A DNA stretch of 64,000 nucleotides from Microbacterium elymi (GCF_021582895.2 NZ_CP091139.2:1922001-1986000); one strand, 5' to 3'. Counted from the first letter of the stretch, positions 51,156 to 62,403 are shown. Numbers and translations are program-made. Notes: generated by a model from the sequence alone, not told the origin.

Positions 51156-52154
51156 ATGGCCCTCGTGTCGCGTCGCTCGCCGCGGGCGGAACGACGGTGC
51201 GTCGCCGCGCGGGACCTCGGCGCGGCGCTGGACGGCTGGGGACGGTTCGCCGGTGCCGACGGGCGCCGCCGTCCGCCGCAGGAGTGGGTCGGCGTCGACG
51301 GGCGGCTCGTCCGCGGGCGCGTGGACCGCACCGAGCTCGATCTGCTCGATGTGGATGCCGTCCACCTGAGCGTCGCGCGGACCCCGGCCGAGGTGGCGCG
51401 CACGGCCGCCACCCGGCACATCGTCGTCGTGCAGCTGTCGGGCACCAGCGTCCTGACCCCGGCCGACGGGCACCCGCCCGTGCGTCTGGAGCCCGGGATG
51501 GTCAGCTACGGCGACCCGACGGTGTCGTACGGGTGGGAGTTCGACGGGCCGTTCCGGCTGATGATGCTGCGCGCCCCGCGTGCGGCCCTGCCCCTCGCCC
51601 CGGCGGCTCTGCGTCCCGTGCTCGGGCGCCCGTTCCCCGCCGACCGCGGGTATGCGCGGATCGCGGTGCGCTTCGCGCGCGACGTGCTGGACGACGCGGC
51701 ACTGCTGGCCGGATCGTCGGGCTCGGGCATCCTGCACGACGTGGTCGGCGTGTTCTCGACGATGCTCGCCGAGCAGCTCGCCGCCGCCGACGTGATCGAG
51801 CCGACCGAGCCGGCGTTCCGGCGGGCGACCGCGTACATCTCCGCGCACCTGACCGGGACGGCGCCGGGTGCGAACGCCGATCCGCTGCGGGTGACGACGA
51901 TCGCCGAGGCCGTGGACATCTCGCCGCGGTACCTGCAGGCGCTGTTCCATGAGCGGGACATGTCGGTGACCGGGTGGATCCGCGAGCGTCGGCTGGAGCT
52001 GGCCCGGCAGGCGCTCGTCGACCCGGGATGGGCGGATGCCGACATCCTGCAGATCGCGCTCGCGCACGGCTTCGCAAACCACTCGCACTTCACCCGGTCG
52101 TTCCGCGCTGCATTCGGCGAGACGCCCAGTGCCTGGCGCCGAGCGGCCGCATAG
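51156..52154 (+). CDS. AraC family transcriptional regulator
   Basis: A 332-residue regulator. The N-terminal part is a cupin-like ligand domain of the AraC-binding-like type (HIVVVQLSGTSVLTPADGH). The C-terminal 100 residues hold two helix-turn-helices: LRVTTIAEAVDISPRYLQAL and ADILQIALAHGFANHSHFTR, followed by FGETPSAWRR. It is one base after the CocE gene and probably activates the cluster, in addition to TetR repression. Confidence 0.94.
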   Translation: MALVSRRSPRAERRCVAARDLGAALDGWGRFAGADGRRRPPQEWVGVDGRLVRGRVDRTELDLLDVDAVHLSVARTPAEVARTAATRHIVVVQLSGTSVLTPADGHPPVRLEPGMVSYGDPTVSYGWEFDGPFRLMMLRAPRAALPLAPAALRPVLGRPFPADRGYARIAVRFARDVLDDAALLAGSSGSGILHDVVGVFSTMLAEQLAAADVIEPTEPAFRRATAYISAHLTGTAPGANADPLRVTTIAEAVDISPRYLQALFHERDMSVTGWIRERRLELARQALVDPGWADADILQIALAHGFANHSHFTRSFRAAFGETPSAWRRAAA

Positions 52155-52245
52155 GAGACTGCCGCACGCGTGGCGCCCGGTGCTGCGCGCCCGGTGCCGG
52201 CCCATGGCGTGCTGCGACGTGTGGCGTGCCGGGCGCGGCACCGAC

Positions 52246-54012
52246 TCAGACGTCCCCGTGGTCGCGGTCGCGTTCGGTGGCACCGGCATCCTGTCGATCG
52301 AGGATCCGCACCAGAGCCTCGCACAGCGCCGTGTCGGGGTCGTCGGCGGCGTCGACCTGGCGCAGGGCGATGTGCTGATCGGGGCGCACGAGCAGGCATC
52401 CGGCCTCGCCGACGCCGTTGCGCCGCCCGAAGTCGCCGTACAGATCCTGCACGTCGCCGCGCTGGGCGATCATTATCGTGGCCAGCTCGATGCCGAGCTC
52501 GGCGGCGACCCGAGCCGCGGCATCCACCCACGCCTGCCCGCGGTCGCGCACCACGAGCGTGAGGCGCTCGCCGCCCACGGCGTCGAGGGTCGAGATCGTC
52601 CGAGTCGCGTCCCCGACCCACGCGTGCGGAATACGGGCCCCGGGGTGGCTGGTCGGCTGGATGTACAGCTCGGCATCCCGCTCGTACACGGGCTCGGTGC
52701 CATCGTCGATCACCGCCGTCGACCGGTACACCTGGTTCATCTCGACGCCGTGCGCCTCGAAGATGTACGACTCCTCCGCGATGACCCGGCGCACCTCGGC
52801 CCGGCGCCGCTCGCCCGCATCGCTGGCCGCGCCGAGCTCGGCGAACTGCGCCTCACGCTCCTCGAACGGCAGCGTCGGATCCAGGCCCATGGCCGGCAGC
52901 AGATCGGCGCCGAGTGCCCAGCTGTCCACCGCCCGGTTCACGACCTGCTGTCCGATCGGCTGCCGCTCGGCGGTGTAGGTGTCGAGCAGGCGCGGGCCGG
53001 CCAGGCCCTTGACGACGAACGCGAGCTTCCAGGCCAGATTGAACGCGTCCTGGATGCACGTGTTCATCCCCAGCCCGTTCGTCGGCGGATGCCGGTGGGC
53101 GGCGTCGCCGGCGATGAACACCCGCCCGTGGCCGTACCGTTCGGCCACGATCCGGTTGATGCGCCACGGGTACAGGCCGGTGATCGTGACATCGACGTCG
53201 TCGTCGCCGATCGCCTGCCGGATCTCGTGGGCGGCCTCATCGGCGGTCAGCCGGGAGTTGCGCTCGCCGAGATACACGAGTGATGCCGACCACTCGTGCC
53301 ACGGCTTGACCATGCGGATCATCGCCCGCGTCGGCCCCTCGGGCCGGTTCTGGAAGATCTCGTACAGCGAGCCGGGGCGATGAGCCACATACGCCGACAG
53401 GTCGGCGGTGAAGCTGATGTTCATCGCGCCCGCGATCCCTGCATCCCCCTCGAACGGGATGCCGAGGGCCGCAGCGACCGGACTCTGGCCGCCATCGGCG
53501 CCGACGGCGTAGAGCGCCCGGAGGGATTCAGCTCGGCCGGTGACGCCGTCCACGACGTGCACGGTGACACCCTGGGCATCCTGATCCAGACCCGTGAACG
53601 ACGTCTGGAAGCGCACCCGCACCCCGCGCCGCGCGGCCTCGCCGAGCAGCAGAGGCTCGAGCCTGTTCTGCGGGATGTCGCAGCCCTCGGTCGGGCTCGC
53701 CGTCAGGTACTCGCCCTGCCGGCCGGGATTGTTGCCCCACGACCACGCGCGCCCGAGCTCCATCCCGGTGAACGCCGTCGCGACGACCTGGCTGGCCATC
53801 GTTCCGCGGCCAGACGCCTGTGCCCTCACCGCATCCTCCAGCCCGAGCTGGCGGATCACCTCCATCGTGCGCTGGTTGGTGATGTGCGCGCGCGGCGAAT
53901 CGGCCACCCAGGTCTCCCGGGTCACGACGGTGACCCGCAGGCCGTGGCGGGCGAGCAGAAGAGCCGTCGTGAGCCCCGCGGGTCCGCTGCCGATCACGAC
54001 GACGTCGTTCAC
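52246..54012 (-). CDS. FAD-dependent aromatic-ring hydroxylase, phenol/2,4-dichlorophenol type
   Basis: About 588 residues, intact. It has VVVIGSGPAGLTTALLLARH (FAD binding), ALYAVGADGGQSPVA (DG motif) and VFIAGDAAHRHPPTNGLGMN (GD motif), then a C-terminal thioredoxin-like domain, as in TfdB/MhpA-type flavoprotein hydroxylases. It would add a hydroxyl group to a phenolic ring before ring cleavage. The open frame extends to an ATG at 54078, but GTG at 54010-54012 has a GGGAG ribosome site and gives the usual family start. It is divergent from the MFS gene. Confidence 0.92.
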   Translation of the reverse strand: MNDVVVIGSGPAGLTTALLLARHGLRVTVVTRETWVADSPRAHITNQRTMEVIRQLGLEDAVRAQASGRGTMASQVVATAFTGMELGRAWSWGNNPGRQGEYLTASPTEGCDIPQNRLEPLLLGEAARRGVRVRFQTSFTGLDQDAQGVTVHVVDGVTGRAESLRALYAVGADGGQSPVAAALGIPFEGDAGIAGAMNISFTADLSAYVAHRPGSLYEIFQNRPEGPTRAMIRMVKPWHEWSASLVYLGERNSRLTADEAAHEIRQAIGDDDVDVTITGLYPWRINRIVAERYGHGRVFIAGDAAHRHPPTNGLGMNTCIQDAFNLAWKLAFVVKGLAGPRLLDTYTAERQPIGQQVVNRAVDSWALGADLLPAMGLDPTLPFEEREAQFAELGAASDAGERRRAEVRRVIAEESYIFEAHGVEMNQVYRSTAVIDDGTEPVYERDAELYIQPTSHPGARIPHAWVGDATRTISTLDAVGGERLTLVVRDRGQAWVDAAARVAAELGIELATIMIAQRGDVQDLYGDFGRRNGVGEAGCLLVRPDQHIALRQVDAADDPDTALCEALVRILDRQDAGATERDRDHGDV

Positions 54013-54326
54013 CGCCGCCTCTCCCTCGCGGTGCTGTCGAGCCGATGACCATGACGTCTTCGTCAGGTTCTCATCCATGGGAGATTCCGTTCCCGTTGTC
54101 CAGACATCCGCAGTGGCGCGGGCGTCGGCCCCAGTCTGCGGCGCCGACGACAGCCGCGCTGGTCCGGGTGCGCACGCCGACTGGCCTCGGCGCGCAGTGC
54201 CGCCGATCGGCCGTTCGGCTCACGATGCGACAAGTCACTTGACAGAGTGTAAAGAAACGTGTTCAATCATCACAGCACGCACCCACGTGCCGCGTCGTCG
54301 TTTGGAACGAAGGGGTTCCCGCAGCC
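54013..54326. other. Divergent control region, hydroxylase to MFS transporter
   Basis: A gap of 314 bases, or 248 if the longer hydroxylase start is used. It has no gene and includes a second copy of the TetR operator core at 54235-54254. The TTGACA inside it could serve the rightward MFS gene. Confidence 0.6.
54235..54254 (+). promoter_or_regulatory. Second TetR-type operator core with TTGACA
   Basis: TCACTTGACAGAGTGTAAAG, identical at 17 of 20 bases to 44424-44443. It is 73 bases before the MFS start codon. The outer arms present at the first site are not fully conserved here, so affinity may be lower. Confidence 0.7.
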
Positions 54327-56061
54327 ATGTCCAGCACACAGACCACCACGATCATCGCCTCGCGCGGATCGGTGCGGGCGACCTTCGCCGCCGCGTTCCT
54401 GTCCGTGGCGCTCGCCCAGACCGCCTACGCGATCCCTGGAGCCCTGAACGGCGCGTTCGCCGCCGAGTTCCACGCCTCCGGCGCGGGACTGACCTGGATC
54501 ACGGCGATCTTCGAGATCGGTATCGTCGCCTTCGAGCTCACGTTCGGACTGCTCGGCGACCTGTTCGGTCGCAAGAAGCTCATGGTCGCGGGCAGCGCCC
54601 TGGTGATCGTCGGCGCCGCGCTGTCCGCCGTCGCCGGCACGATCGGCTTCATGATCTTCGCCCAGGCGGTCATCGGCATCGGGGCCGGGTTGCTGTTCCC
54701 GATCGGCCTGGCGATGGTGGCCGCGCTGACCCCCGACCCGAGGCGGCGTGCACGCGTGATCGCGATGTGGGCCGGGTTCCTCTCGCTCGGAGCCGTCATC
54801 TCGCCGGTCATGGCCGGGCTGACCGACCAGTTCTTCACCGTCCCGGGGGCGGCGCCGGGGGCACCGAACGTCTTCAGCGGATGGCGCGTGTCGTATTGGG
54901 TGATCGTGGTGGTGGCCATCGTCCTCGTCTTCGTGTCCCTGGCGACCCGCGACTCGTCGGCGCCGGCGGGCCGGAAGCTCGACATCCCCGGTCAGATCAC
55001 GTTCGCGGTCGGCCTGATCGCGGTGCTCTACGCCACCGTCACCGCCGTCGACTCGGGATGGTCGGCGTGGCAGGTCATCGCCGGCTACATCGTCGGCGCG
55101 GTGACCCTGGCCGCATTCATCGTCATCGAACTGCGCTCGAAGGCGCCTCTGCTGCACCTGTCGCTCTTCAAGAACCGCGCGTACTCGATCGGCAGCATTG
55201 TCGCCGTGATCGGCATGTTCGCGTTCCTCGCGACGGCGTTCTCCACCTCGATCTCCGTCGGTGCCCTCCAGCAGAGCCCGGTGTGGGTGCTCGGCGTGCT
55301 GTTCGTGTGCATCCAGGGCCCCGCGTTCGTGCTGGCGCCGCTGGTCGGACGCCTCATCCACTCCGTGTCGCCGCGGTGGATCCTCACCGTCGGGTTCGCG
55401 TTCATCGCCGCGAGCGGATACTGGCTCTCCACCTACAAGGTCGGTGTGCCCGCGCAGTTCGGCGGCGCGCCATGGCAGGACTTCCTCGCACCGCTGCTCC
55501 TGCTCGGCATCGGCTTCGCGCTGACCATCGGCTCGATCACGGCCGTCGCGATCAACACCGTGCAAGCCGCACGAGATCGGCATGGCGTCGGCGACCACCA
55601 GCCTCATGCGCGACCTCGGCTTCACGCTCGGACCCGTCGTGGGCTCAGCCATCGCGTTCGGTCTCGGCGCGGCCGCCTTCGCCGCCCCGATCGCGGGCGT
55701 GCTGACCGGTGCTGGTCTGCCGGCCGAGGCCGTCGCGGGGCTGTCGCAGGTGCCTCCGCTGGCGTGGCTCTCGGGCTGGGACGGCGTCGTCGGCCAGTTC
55801 GCCGCTCAGCTGGGAGCCTCGGGCGCCCCGCAGGCGACCGTCGACGGCGCCATCGCAGCACTGAGCGGATCGCAGGGCGACATCATGGGGCTGGCCGGCG
55901 CATCCCTCGGCTCGGGCTTCCAGGTCGTCTATCTCGTCGCCGCGATCGCCGCGACCGCGTCGGCGGTCCTGACCCTGTTCATCCCAAGCAACCGCGCCGA
56001 CGTGCCCGTCACCGACGCCGAGCTGGCCAAGACCGTCAAGGTCGAGGCCACCGAGGTCTGA
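54327..56061 (+). CDS. MFS transporter, DHA2/EmrB-like
   Basis: About 577 residues with some 14 helices: RATFAAAFLSVALAQTAYAI, FGLLGDLFGRKKLMVAGSAL (motif A), GIGAGLLFPIGLAMVAALTP, and FLSLGAVISPVMAGLTDQFF. It probably moves the substrate or a toxic intermediate of the cluster. The frame breaks at 55562-55567 (GCAGCC written GCAAGCC); correction joins AVAINTVQ to PHEIGMASATTSLMRD. A loop of about 60 residues before the last helix is longer than usual. A TetR-type operator precedes it. Confidence 0.9.
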
Positions 56062-56201
56062 CCCCGCCCGGCCAGGGACCTCCCTGAGCCGTGGCAACGG
56101 CAGGCCGGATCGCGGACCCGGGGTCGCCGCGGCGCCGAAATGCACGATCCGCCCTGCCGTTGCGACGCCGATCGGCCGGACCGAGGCGGCAGGATGGACC
56201 G

Positions 56202-57069
56202 GTGACCGTCTTCATCGCGGGCCCCGCGTCATGGAACCGCATCGTGCTGCTCGACCGGCTGCCCGACCCCGTGCCGCACATGCAGTTCGCGCTCGCCGAG
56301 CACGAGACGGTCGGCGGCACGTCGGCCGGCAAGGCGCTCGGGCTGGCGGCACTGGGTCGACGGCCGGTTCTGCACACGCTGCTGGGCGAGGATGCCGAGG
56401 CCGCCCGCATCGCGGAGGCCCTGCGCGGTGCCGGCGTCGAGCTCATCACCGGGGCGGCCGACGCCACAGAGCGCCACCTCAACCTGATGACGCCGGCGGG
56501 CGAGCGCGTCTCGCTGTACCTGTCGGCGCCGGGTGAGGCCTCCGCCGCATCCCGTGCCCGGACCGCCGCGGCCGTCACGGCCGCGATGGCGGATGCCGCA
56601 GCCATCGTGCTCGATCTCGCGGCCGAGGCGCGCCGGCTCATCCCCGAGGCGCGGCGGACCGGTCGCCCGATCTGGACCGATGTGCACGACTACGACGGCA
56701 CCGCGGAGTTCGCGCGGCCGTTCGTCGCGGCAAGCCGACGCCGTGTTCATGAACGCGGACGCCATCGGCGACCCCCTGCCGTTCCTGCGTACCGTGGTCG
56801 ACCGCGGGGCGTCGCTTGCCGTGTGCACGCTCGGCGCGGACGGCGCGGTCGCGGTGGATGCGGCCGGGCGCGAGCACCGTGTCGCCGCCGTCCCGGTCGA
56901 GGTGGTCGACGTCAACGGCGCCGGTGATGCGTTCCTGGTCGGCGTGCTGGACGCGACGCTCGACGGGGCCGAGGCGCCCGAGGCGCTCGCCGCGGGCGCA
57001 CGGCATGCGGCGACCGTGCTCACCACCAAGCACCTGCATCCCGTCCTGGATGAGCGCGGTACTGCATGA
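56202..57069 (+). CDS. PfkB family carbohydrate/nucleoside kinase
   Basis: About 288 residues of the ribokinase fold. An early GGTSAGKALGLAALGRRPVL corresponds to the first PfkB motif and the end carries the catalytic signature VVDVNGAGDAFLVGVL with the base aspartate. It phosphorylates a sugar or similar alcohol with ATP. The frame breaks at 56730-56735 (GCAGCC written GCAAGCC); correction joins FVAAA to DAVFMNADAIGD. The stop lies inside the 16-bp repeat array that follows, so repeat changes could alter its last residues. Confidence 0.9.
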
Positions 57070-57145
57070 GCGCGGTACTGCATGAGCGCGGTCCTGGATG
57101 AGGCCCGTGTTGGATGAGCCCGGTGTTGGATGAGCCCCGTGCTGG
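57050..57145. repeat. Six tandem 16-bp repeats at the end of the PfkB gene
   Basis: Six units of the form ATGAGCSCSGTNYTGS at 57050, 57066, 57082, 57098, 57114 and 57130. The first two are exact. The kinase stop codon is formed by the ATGA of the second unit. The last units run to the end of the convergent coiled-coil gene. Confidence 0.9.
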
Positions 57146-57165
57146 ATCAGGCCACTGGCTGATGG

Positions 57166-58030
57166 TCAGGCGCGGCCGTCTGGGGCGCCGCTGCGGCGGG
57201 GGACCGGCCAGGGCGCATCTGCGGCGCCCGGCGGCGGGGTTGCACCGGGGGTGGTCGCGGCAGGTGTCGCGGCAGGCGTCTCCGCGGCGGGCGGCGGAAG
57301 CGTGGCACCCGGTGGCAGGGCCAGCGCCACCTTCTTCTCGAGCACCTCGATCGCGCCGTCCGACAGCGAGATGAGTCCGTCGAGCTCTTCGCGCACCCGC
57401 TTGTACGCGACCTGGCGCTCGGCGGGGGTCGCCGCCTGGTCGATGGCGACGGTCAGCAGCTGCTTCGCCGTGTCGAGGCGCTTGCGCTCGGGCTCGGTGA
57501 ACGACGAGTCCCGGAGTCGGCGGGCATCCTGTTCGGCGACGTCGAACGCCACCTCGAAGTCGGTCACCGCGTTGCGGTACTCGTCCAGCTTGCTCCTTCG
57601 TCACCCGGACCTTCTCCGAGTCCGGGCGCAACCGGTCCGCGACCTTCTTCGCCCGCAGGAACGCCGCGGTCAGCGGCTGGCGTCCGTCGCTCATCGCGGG
57701 GAACGCGATCAGCTTCGCGACATCCAGCTCGTAGTCCAGCCAGCGCTTGGTCACCGCGTCGTGCGCGCGGAACAGCTGGGTGAGCTGCTCGGCGTGCGAC
57801 TGCTCGACGGAAGCGGGGGATGCCGCGACCGCCCGGCCCGTGGCCCGGCCCGTCCCCCGGGCCGCCGCCTTGGCCGAGGTGATCTCGGCCTTCGCGTGCA
57901 GGATCTCCAGTCGCCGCTCGTGCCGGCTGCGCGCGTTGCGCTCCCACGCCTTGCCGGCGCCCCCGAGGACGCCCATCAGCGGGAAGATCAGCCACCAGTA
58001 GCTGCCGGCGAACTGCCAGAAGTCATGCAC
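57166..58030 (-). CDS. Membrane-anchored helical protein of unknown function
   Basis: About 287 residues, not assigned to a named family. It begins HDFWQFAGSYWWLIFPLMGV, one membrane helix, then GKAWERNARSRHERRLEILH and a long charged helical region (RFRAHDAVTKRWLDYELDVA-like), ending in a Pro/Ala/Thr-rich tail. The frame breaks at 57588-57593 (GCAGC written GCAAGC); correction joins KVRVTKEQ to LDEYRNAVTDFE. The GTG at 58028-58030 is the start. It resembles uncharacterised actinobacterial proteins of similar length next to purL. Confidence 0.8.
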
Positions 58031-58073
58031 CCTGCCATGGTACCCATGACGGCGGTGGGCGCTCGGCCCGAGG

Positions 58074-58208
58074 TCAACCGAACAGCAGCGCGAGGACGGT
58101 GGCACCGCCGGCCACGAGGATGAGCGCGACGATGACGACCCAGGCGATCACCTTGATGCGACGCTGGCGCCGCTCGTTCAGGGGCCCGTAGTCCTCATCG
58201 CTCGACAT
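58074..58208 (-). CDS. Small single-helix membrane protein
   Basis: A 44-residue protein: a charged head ([20 protein letters not shown]) and one helix ([20 protein letters not shown]). ATG at 58206-58208. It lies 43 bases after the coiled-coil gene start and 40 bases past the purL stop, on the same strand as both. Similar small proteins are found in related actinobacteria; function unknown. Confidence 0.75.
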   Translation of the reverse strand: MSSDEDYGPLNERRQRRIKVIAWVVIVALILVAGGATVLALLFG

Positions 58209-58248
58209 GCGTTCAAGTCTAGGGGCAGGCGCGGACGCCGCCCGGTGA

Positions 58249-60593
58249 TCACTCCGCGATGGTCGGTCCGAAGGCCGCCGGCAGGGTGGCGGCGGATGTC
58301 GCGCGCAAGCTCGTCGACCGGAACGGTGAACACTCCCTGCACCTCGAGTGCGGCGTCGGCGCCGGCCTGATCGGTCACGCCGATGCGCAGCACCGGGTAG
58401 CCACGGCCCTGGCACAGCCCGCGGAACTTGACGTCCTCTTCGCGCGGCACGGACACGATGACGCGGCCGGTCGACTCGGCGAACAGGGCGGATGCGGCAT
58501 CCACCCCGTCGCGGTCGATGATCTCGTCGAGCCAGACCCGGGCGCCGACGCCGAACCGCAGCACACCGTCGGCCAGCGTCTGGGCCAGCCCGCCCTCGGA
58601 CAGATCGTGCGCGCTGGAGATCAGGTTCTGGTCGTTGGCGGCGCGCAGCAGGTGCGCGAGGCGCTTCTCGGCCTCGAGGTCGACGGCCGGCGGCCGCCCC
58701 CCGAGGTGCTGGTGCACGGTGGCCGCCCAGGCCGATCCGCTCAGCTCGGTGGCGGTCACCCCGAGCAGGTAGATGTTCTCGCCCTCGTCCTGCCAGCCGG
58801 ATGGAATGCGGTGGGCGACGTCGTCGATGATGCCCATCACGCCCACGACCGGCGTGGGGTGGATCGGGACCTCGCCGGTCTGGTTGTAGAAGCTGACGTT
58901 GCCGCCGGTGACGGGGATGCCGAGCTCGAGACATCCGTCGGCGAGGCCGTCGACGGCCTGGCTGAACTGCCACATGACCTCGGGGTTCTCCGGGCTGCCG
59001 AAGTTGAGGCAGTCGGTGACCGCCGCCGGGGTCGCCCCGGTCACGGCGACGTTGCGGTACGCCTCGGCGAGGGCGAGTTTGGCCCCCTGATAGGGTTCGA
59101 GCTGGCAGTATCGGCCGTTCGCGTCGGTGGCGATCGCGAAGCCGAGGCCCGAGTTCTCGTCGACCCGGATCATGCCCGCGTCGTCGGGGAACGCCAGCGC
59201 CGTGTTGCCGCCGACGTAGTAGTCGTACTGGTTCGTGATCCAGGACGTGTCGGCCTGGTTGGGGCCGGCCACCAGCTTGCAGGAACTGCGAGCGCAGGAC
59301 GTCGGGATCGGTGGACCGCGGCAGCGCGGCCGCCGGGTCCTGCTCGAGCGCGTCCAGCCACGCGGGGTAGGCGACGGGGCGCTCGTACACCGGGCCGTCG
59401 ACGGCCACCGTCGACGGGTCGACATCCACGATCTGCTCGCCGTGCCAGTAGATCTTCAGGCGGCCGTCGCCGGTGACCTCGCCGAGCACGCTGGTCTCGA
59501 CATCCCACTTTCCGGTCACCGCGAGGAAGGCGTCGAGCTTGTCCGGCGCGACGATGGCCATCATGCGCTCCTGACTCTCGCTCATGAGGATCTCTTCGGG
59601 CGTGAGCGAGGGGTCGCGCAGCAGCACGTTCTCCAGATCCACGCGCATGCCCGAGCCGCCGTTGGCGGCCAGCTCGGAGGTCGCGCACGAGATGCCGGCG
59701 GCTCCGAGGTCCTGGATCGCCTCGACCAGTTCGCCCCGGTACAGTTCGAGGCAGCGCTCGATGAGCACCTTCTCGGCGAACGGGTCGCCCACCTGCACGG
59801 CCGGACGCTTGGTCGGCCCGCCGGCGGCGAACGTGTCGGAGGCGAGGATGGATGCTCCGCCGATGCCGTCACCGCCGGTGCGGGCGCCGAACAGCACGAC
59901 CTTGTTGCCGGTGCCGGACGCGTTGGCCAGCTTCAGGTCTTCGTGGCGCAGCACCCCGACGGCCAGGGCGTTGACCAGCGGGTTGCCCTGGTACACCGGG
60001 TCGAACACCGTCTCGCCGCCGATGTTGGGCAGGCCCAGGCAGTTGCCGTAGAACGAGATGCCCGACACCACGCCGTGCACCACGCGCGCGGTGTCGGGGT
60101 GGTCGATGGCGCCGAAGCGCAGCTGGTCCATCACCGCGACCGGGCGGGCCCCCATCGAGATGATGTCGCGCACGATCCCGCCGACGCCGGTGGCGGCGCC
60201 CTGGAACGGCTCGATGTAGCTGGGGTGGTTGTGGCTCTCCACCTTGAAGGTGACCGCCCAGCCCTGGCCGATGTCGACCACACCGGCGTTCTGACCCATG
60301 CCGACCATGAGCCGCTCGCGCATCTCGTCGGTGACCTTCTGGCCGAACCGCTTGAGGTAGATCTTGCTCGACTTGTACGAGCAGTGCTCGCTCCACATCA
60401 CCGAGTACATGGCCAGCTCGCCGCTGGTGGGACGCCGGCCGAGGATCTCGCGGATCTGCGCGTACTCGTCGTCCTTCAGACCGAGGGCGCCGTACGGCTG
60501 CTCCCGCTCCGGGGTCGCGGCCGCGTTCTCAACGGTGTCTGCCACGGAGCTGGCGGTGACGGATGCTGGTGCCTGAGCGGTGGGGTTGGTCAC
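58249..60593 (-). CDS. purL: Phosphoribosylformylglycinamidine synthase subunit PurL
   Basis: About 780 residues, the stand-alone large subunit that makes FGAM from FGAR with ammonia from PurQ in purine synthesis. Landmarks: [80 protein letters not shown] and [14 protein letters not shown]. Two indels, both GCWGC written with an extra A/T: 59275-59280 (correction gives [17 protein letters not shown]) and 58305-58310 (corrected end AAFGPTIAE). GTG start at 60593. purQ and purS are not in this window. Confidence 0.97.
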
Positions 60594-60670
60594 GCGACTG
60601 AGCTCCAAGTTCGGGATGCCGGGCGGTAGCCGGCGGTGTCGGGCGGCCGACAGGGGACCGCGTGCCCAGT

Positions 60671-62225
60671 CTAGTTCGGGGCACCACGAGCTCTGCCGGG
60701 AGTCGGCACTCCGACCGGTCGGTCTTCCTGCCCCCCGTGATCTTGACGCCAATCGCCGCGGTCGGGTGGTGGATCCCACGCCCACCGCAGCGGCGAACGG
60801 GAGATGACCGGGATCGGAGGACCACCGTCCGGCCGGTGCAGGAGGAATGGCCCGTGGCCGCCGCGCCGAATGTGCCAGCCGGCGTTATGGAGCAGCAGAT
60901 GATGGAATCGACAGAGGAGGATGCCCCGGTCGATGTCGGTGGACCCATGGTCGGCGGACCAGTGGTCGCAGTGGTGCGCCTCGCAGTACGACGCGGGCAC
61001 GACGCACCCGGGCCACAGGCATCCGCCATCTCGTATCGCCAGCGCGATCCGTTGCTTCGCGGTGAACAGACGCTGCCTCGACCGACGTCGAGGGGGTTGC
61101 CGCACGAATCGACGGTGACCGGCACTGCTCCGGTCTCGCACAAGGATCGCGCGATGACCGAACCCGGCAGCGGATCGCCGCCGTCCTCGAGGTGCCCGGT
61201 CATCAGCGCGCGCCCGAACGCGTCGCGCGGGCCGGCGGAATCTACGATCGTCACCATCCGCACGCCGGGCTGGCGCGCGCCGAACACCTCGGCTTGCAGT
61301 CGCGAGCGCGCCGGCGCGCAGCACCTGCATGAGCAGGTCGTACTCGAGCTGTTCGTTCGTGCGCGGATCGTCGATGAGGCTCTGCTCGGCGGCCCGCTCT
61401 TCGTCAGTCTGGAAGCGCGGTCCACCGCGGCGCGGCCGCAGTCCCGCCGCTGTGATCGAGCGCACCCACGCCGCCATCTCGTCGTCGTACACGATATGGC
61501 CGTGGTGCAGACCGTCCTGGTCGGTCCAGCTCGATACGACCGGCGCTCGAACCGCTTGCGCGAATCTCTTCTCGGCTCCTGCGGCATCCAGCACGTCCCG
61601 CACCTGTCGAGCGCGTCGCGCAAGCTCTTCGACCGGCATCGCTGCCGCCTCGACCGTCAGCTGCTCGGCCGCGATGCGCCACACCTCGGCCGCCTCGCCC
61701 TCGTCGCGATCTTCCGGCGGATCCCCGAGCCCACGCTGGATGGCCTCATGCTGCGCGGTCGAGAGGGTGCCGTTCAGCAGCGCCGCGCGCAAGCGGGGCG
61801 CGCCAGTCCTGCGGCCTGTCAGCGTCGGGCGGCGCGGGCGCGTCGATGCCGGCACCCGTGCCGTCGCCGGGTTCATCCCCCGGGCCATCCAGCAGTGACG
61901 CGCCCAGCGTGACGTCCCGGCGCGCCTCGGCCCGGGTGACGCCGCCGATCGACTGCACGAATTCGACCGGGGTGCGATGGCCGTGCTTCGCGGCAAGCCC
62001 CGACTGCCCCATATCGCGCGCCGATCGCTCGGCCAGGATGCCGGCGCCGATCACGCGGACCTTCTCGACGGCGCGGGTGAGGGTCGCGGCGTCCCGCAGG
62101 AGCCGCACGAGGTCATCGCCATCGATGTGGCGCAGCGCGCGGGGCAGATCCGGCGTGGCCGCACCGAGCTCAGGGCGGGAAGCGAGGGCGTCTGCCGCCT
62201 CCCGAAGCTCGGATGAAAATGACAT
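60671..62225 (-). CDS. Second DUF222 (13E12-type) HNH endonuclease-like protein
   Basis: About 517 codons. DUF222 domain in the N-terminal two thirds ([16 protein letters not shown] onward) and a C-terminal HNH motif: [50 protein letters not shown]. It is divergent in sequence from the copy at 8888, so not a recent duplicate. Indels: extra base at 61789-61794 and 61292-61297 (both GCWGC type) and one G missing near 61075. After correction the protein is continuous and ends in a Pro/Arg-rich tail. Confidence 0.88.
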
Positions 62226-62403
62226 ACTTCATCCTGACACTGGCTCCCGACATCCGAAGTAAAATCGCCCAATCTGTGGACAGCCGACGGATTGTCCAAT
62301 CTGTGGAGAACCGACGGAACGAGCGCCCCTCGCCCCGCTGCCGCCCCTGGCCGGCGAGAGGGCGCCACAGCTAGGGTGAGGCGCAGACATCGGAAGGGGC
62401 ATC

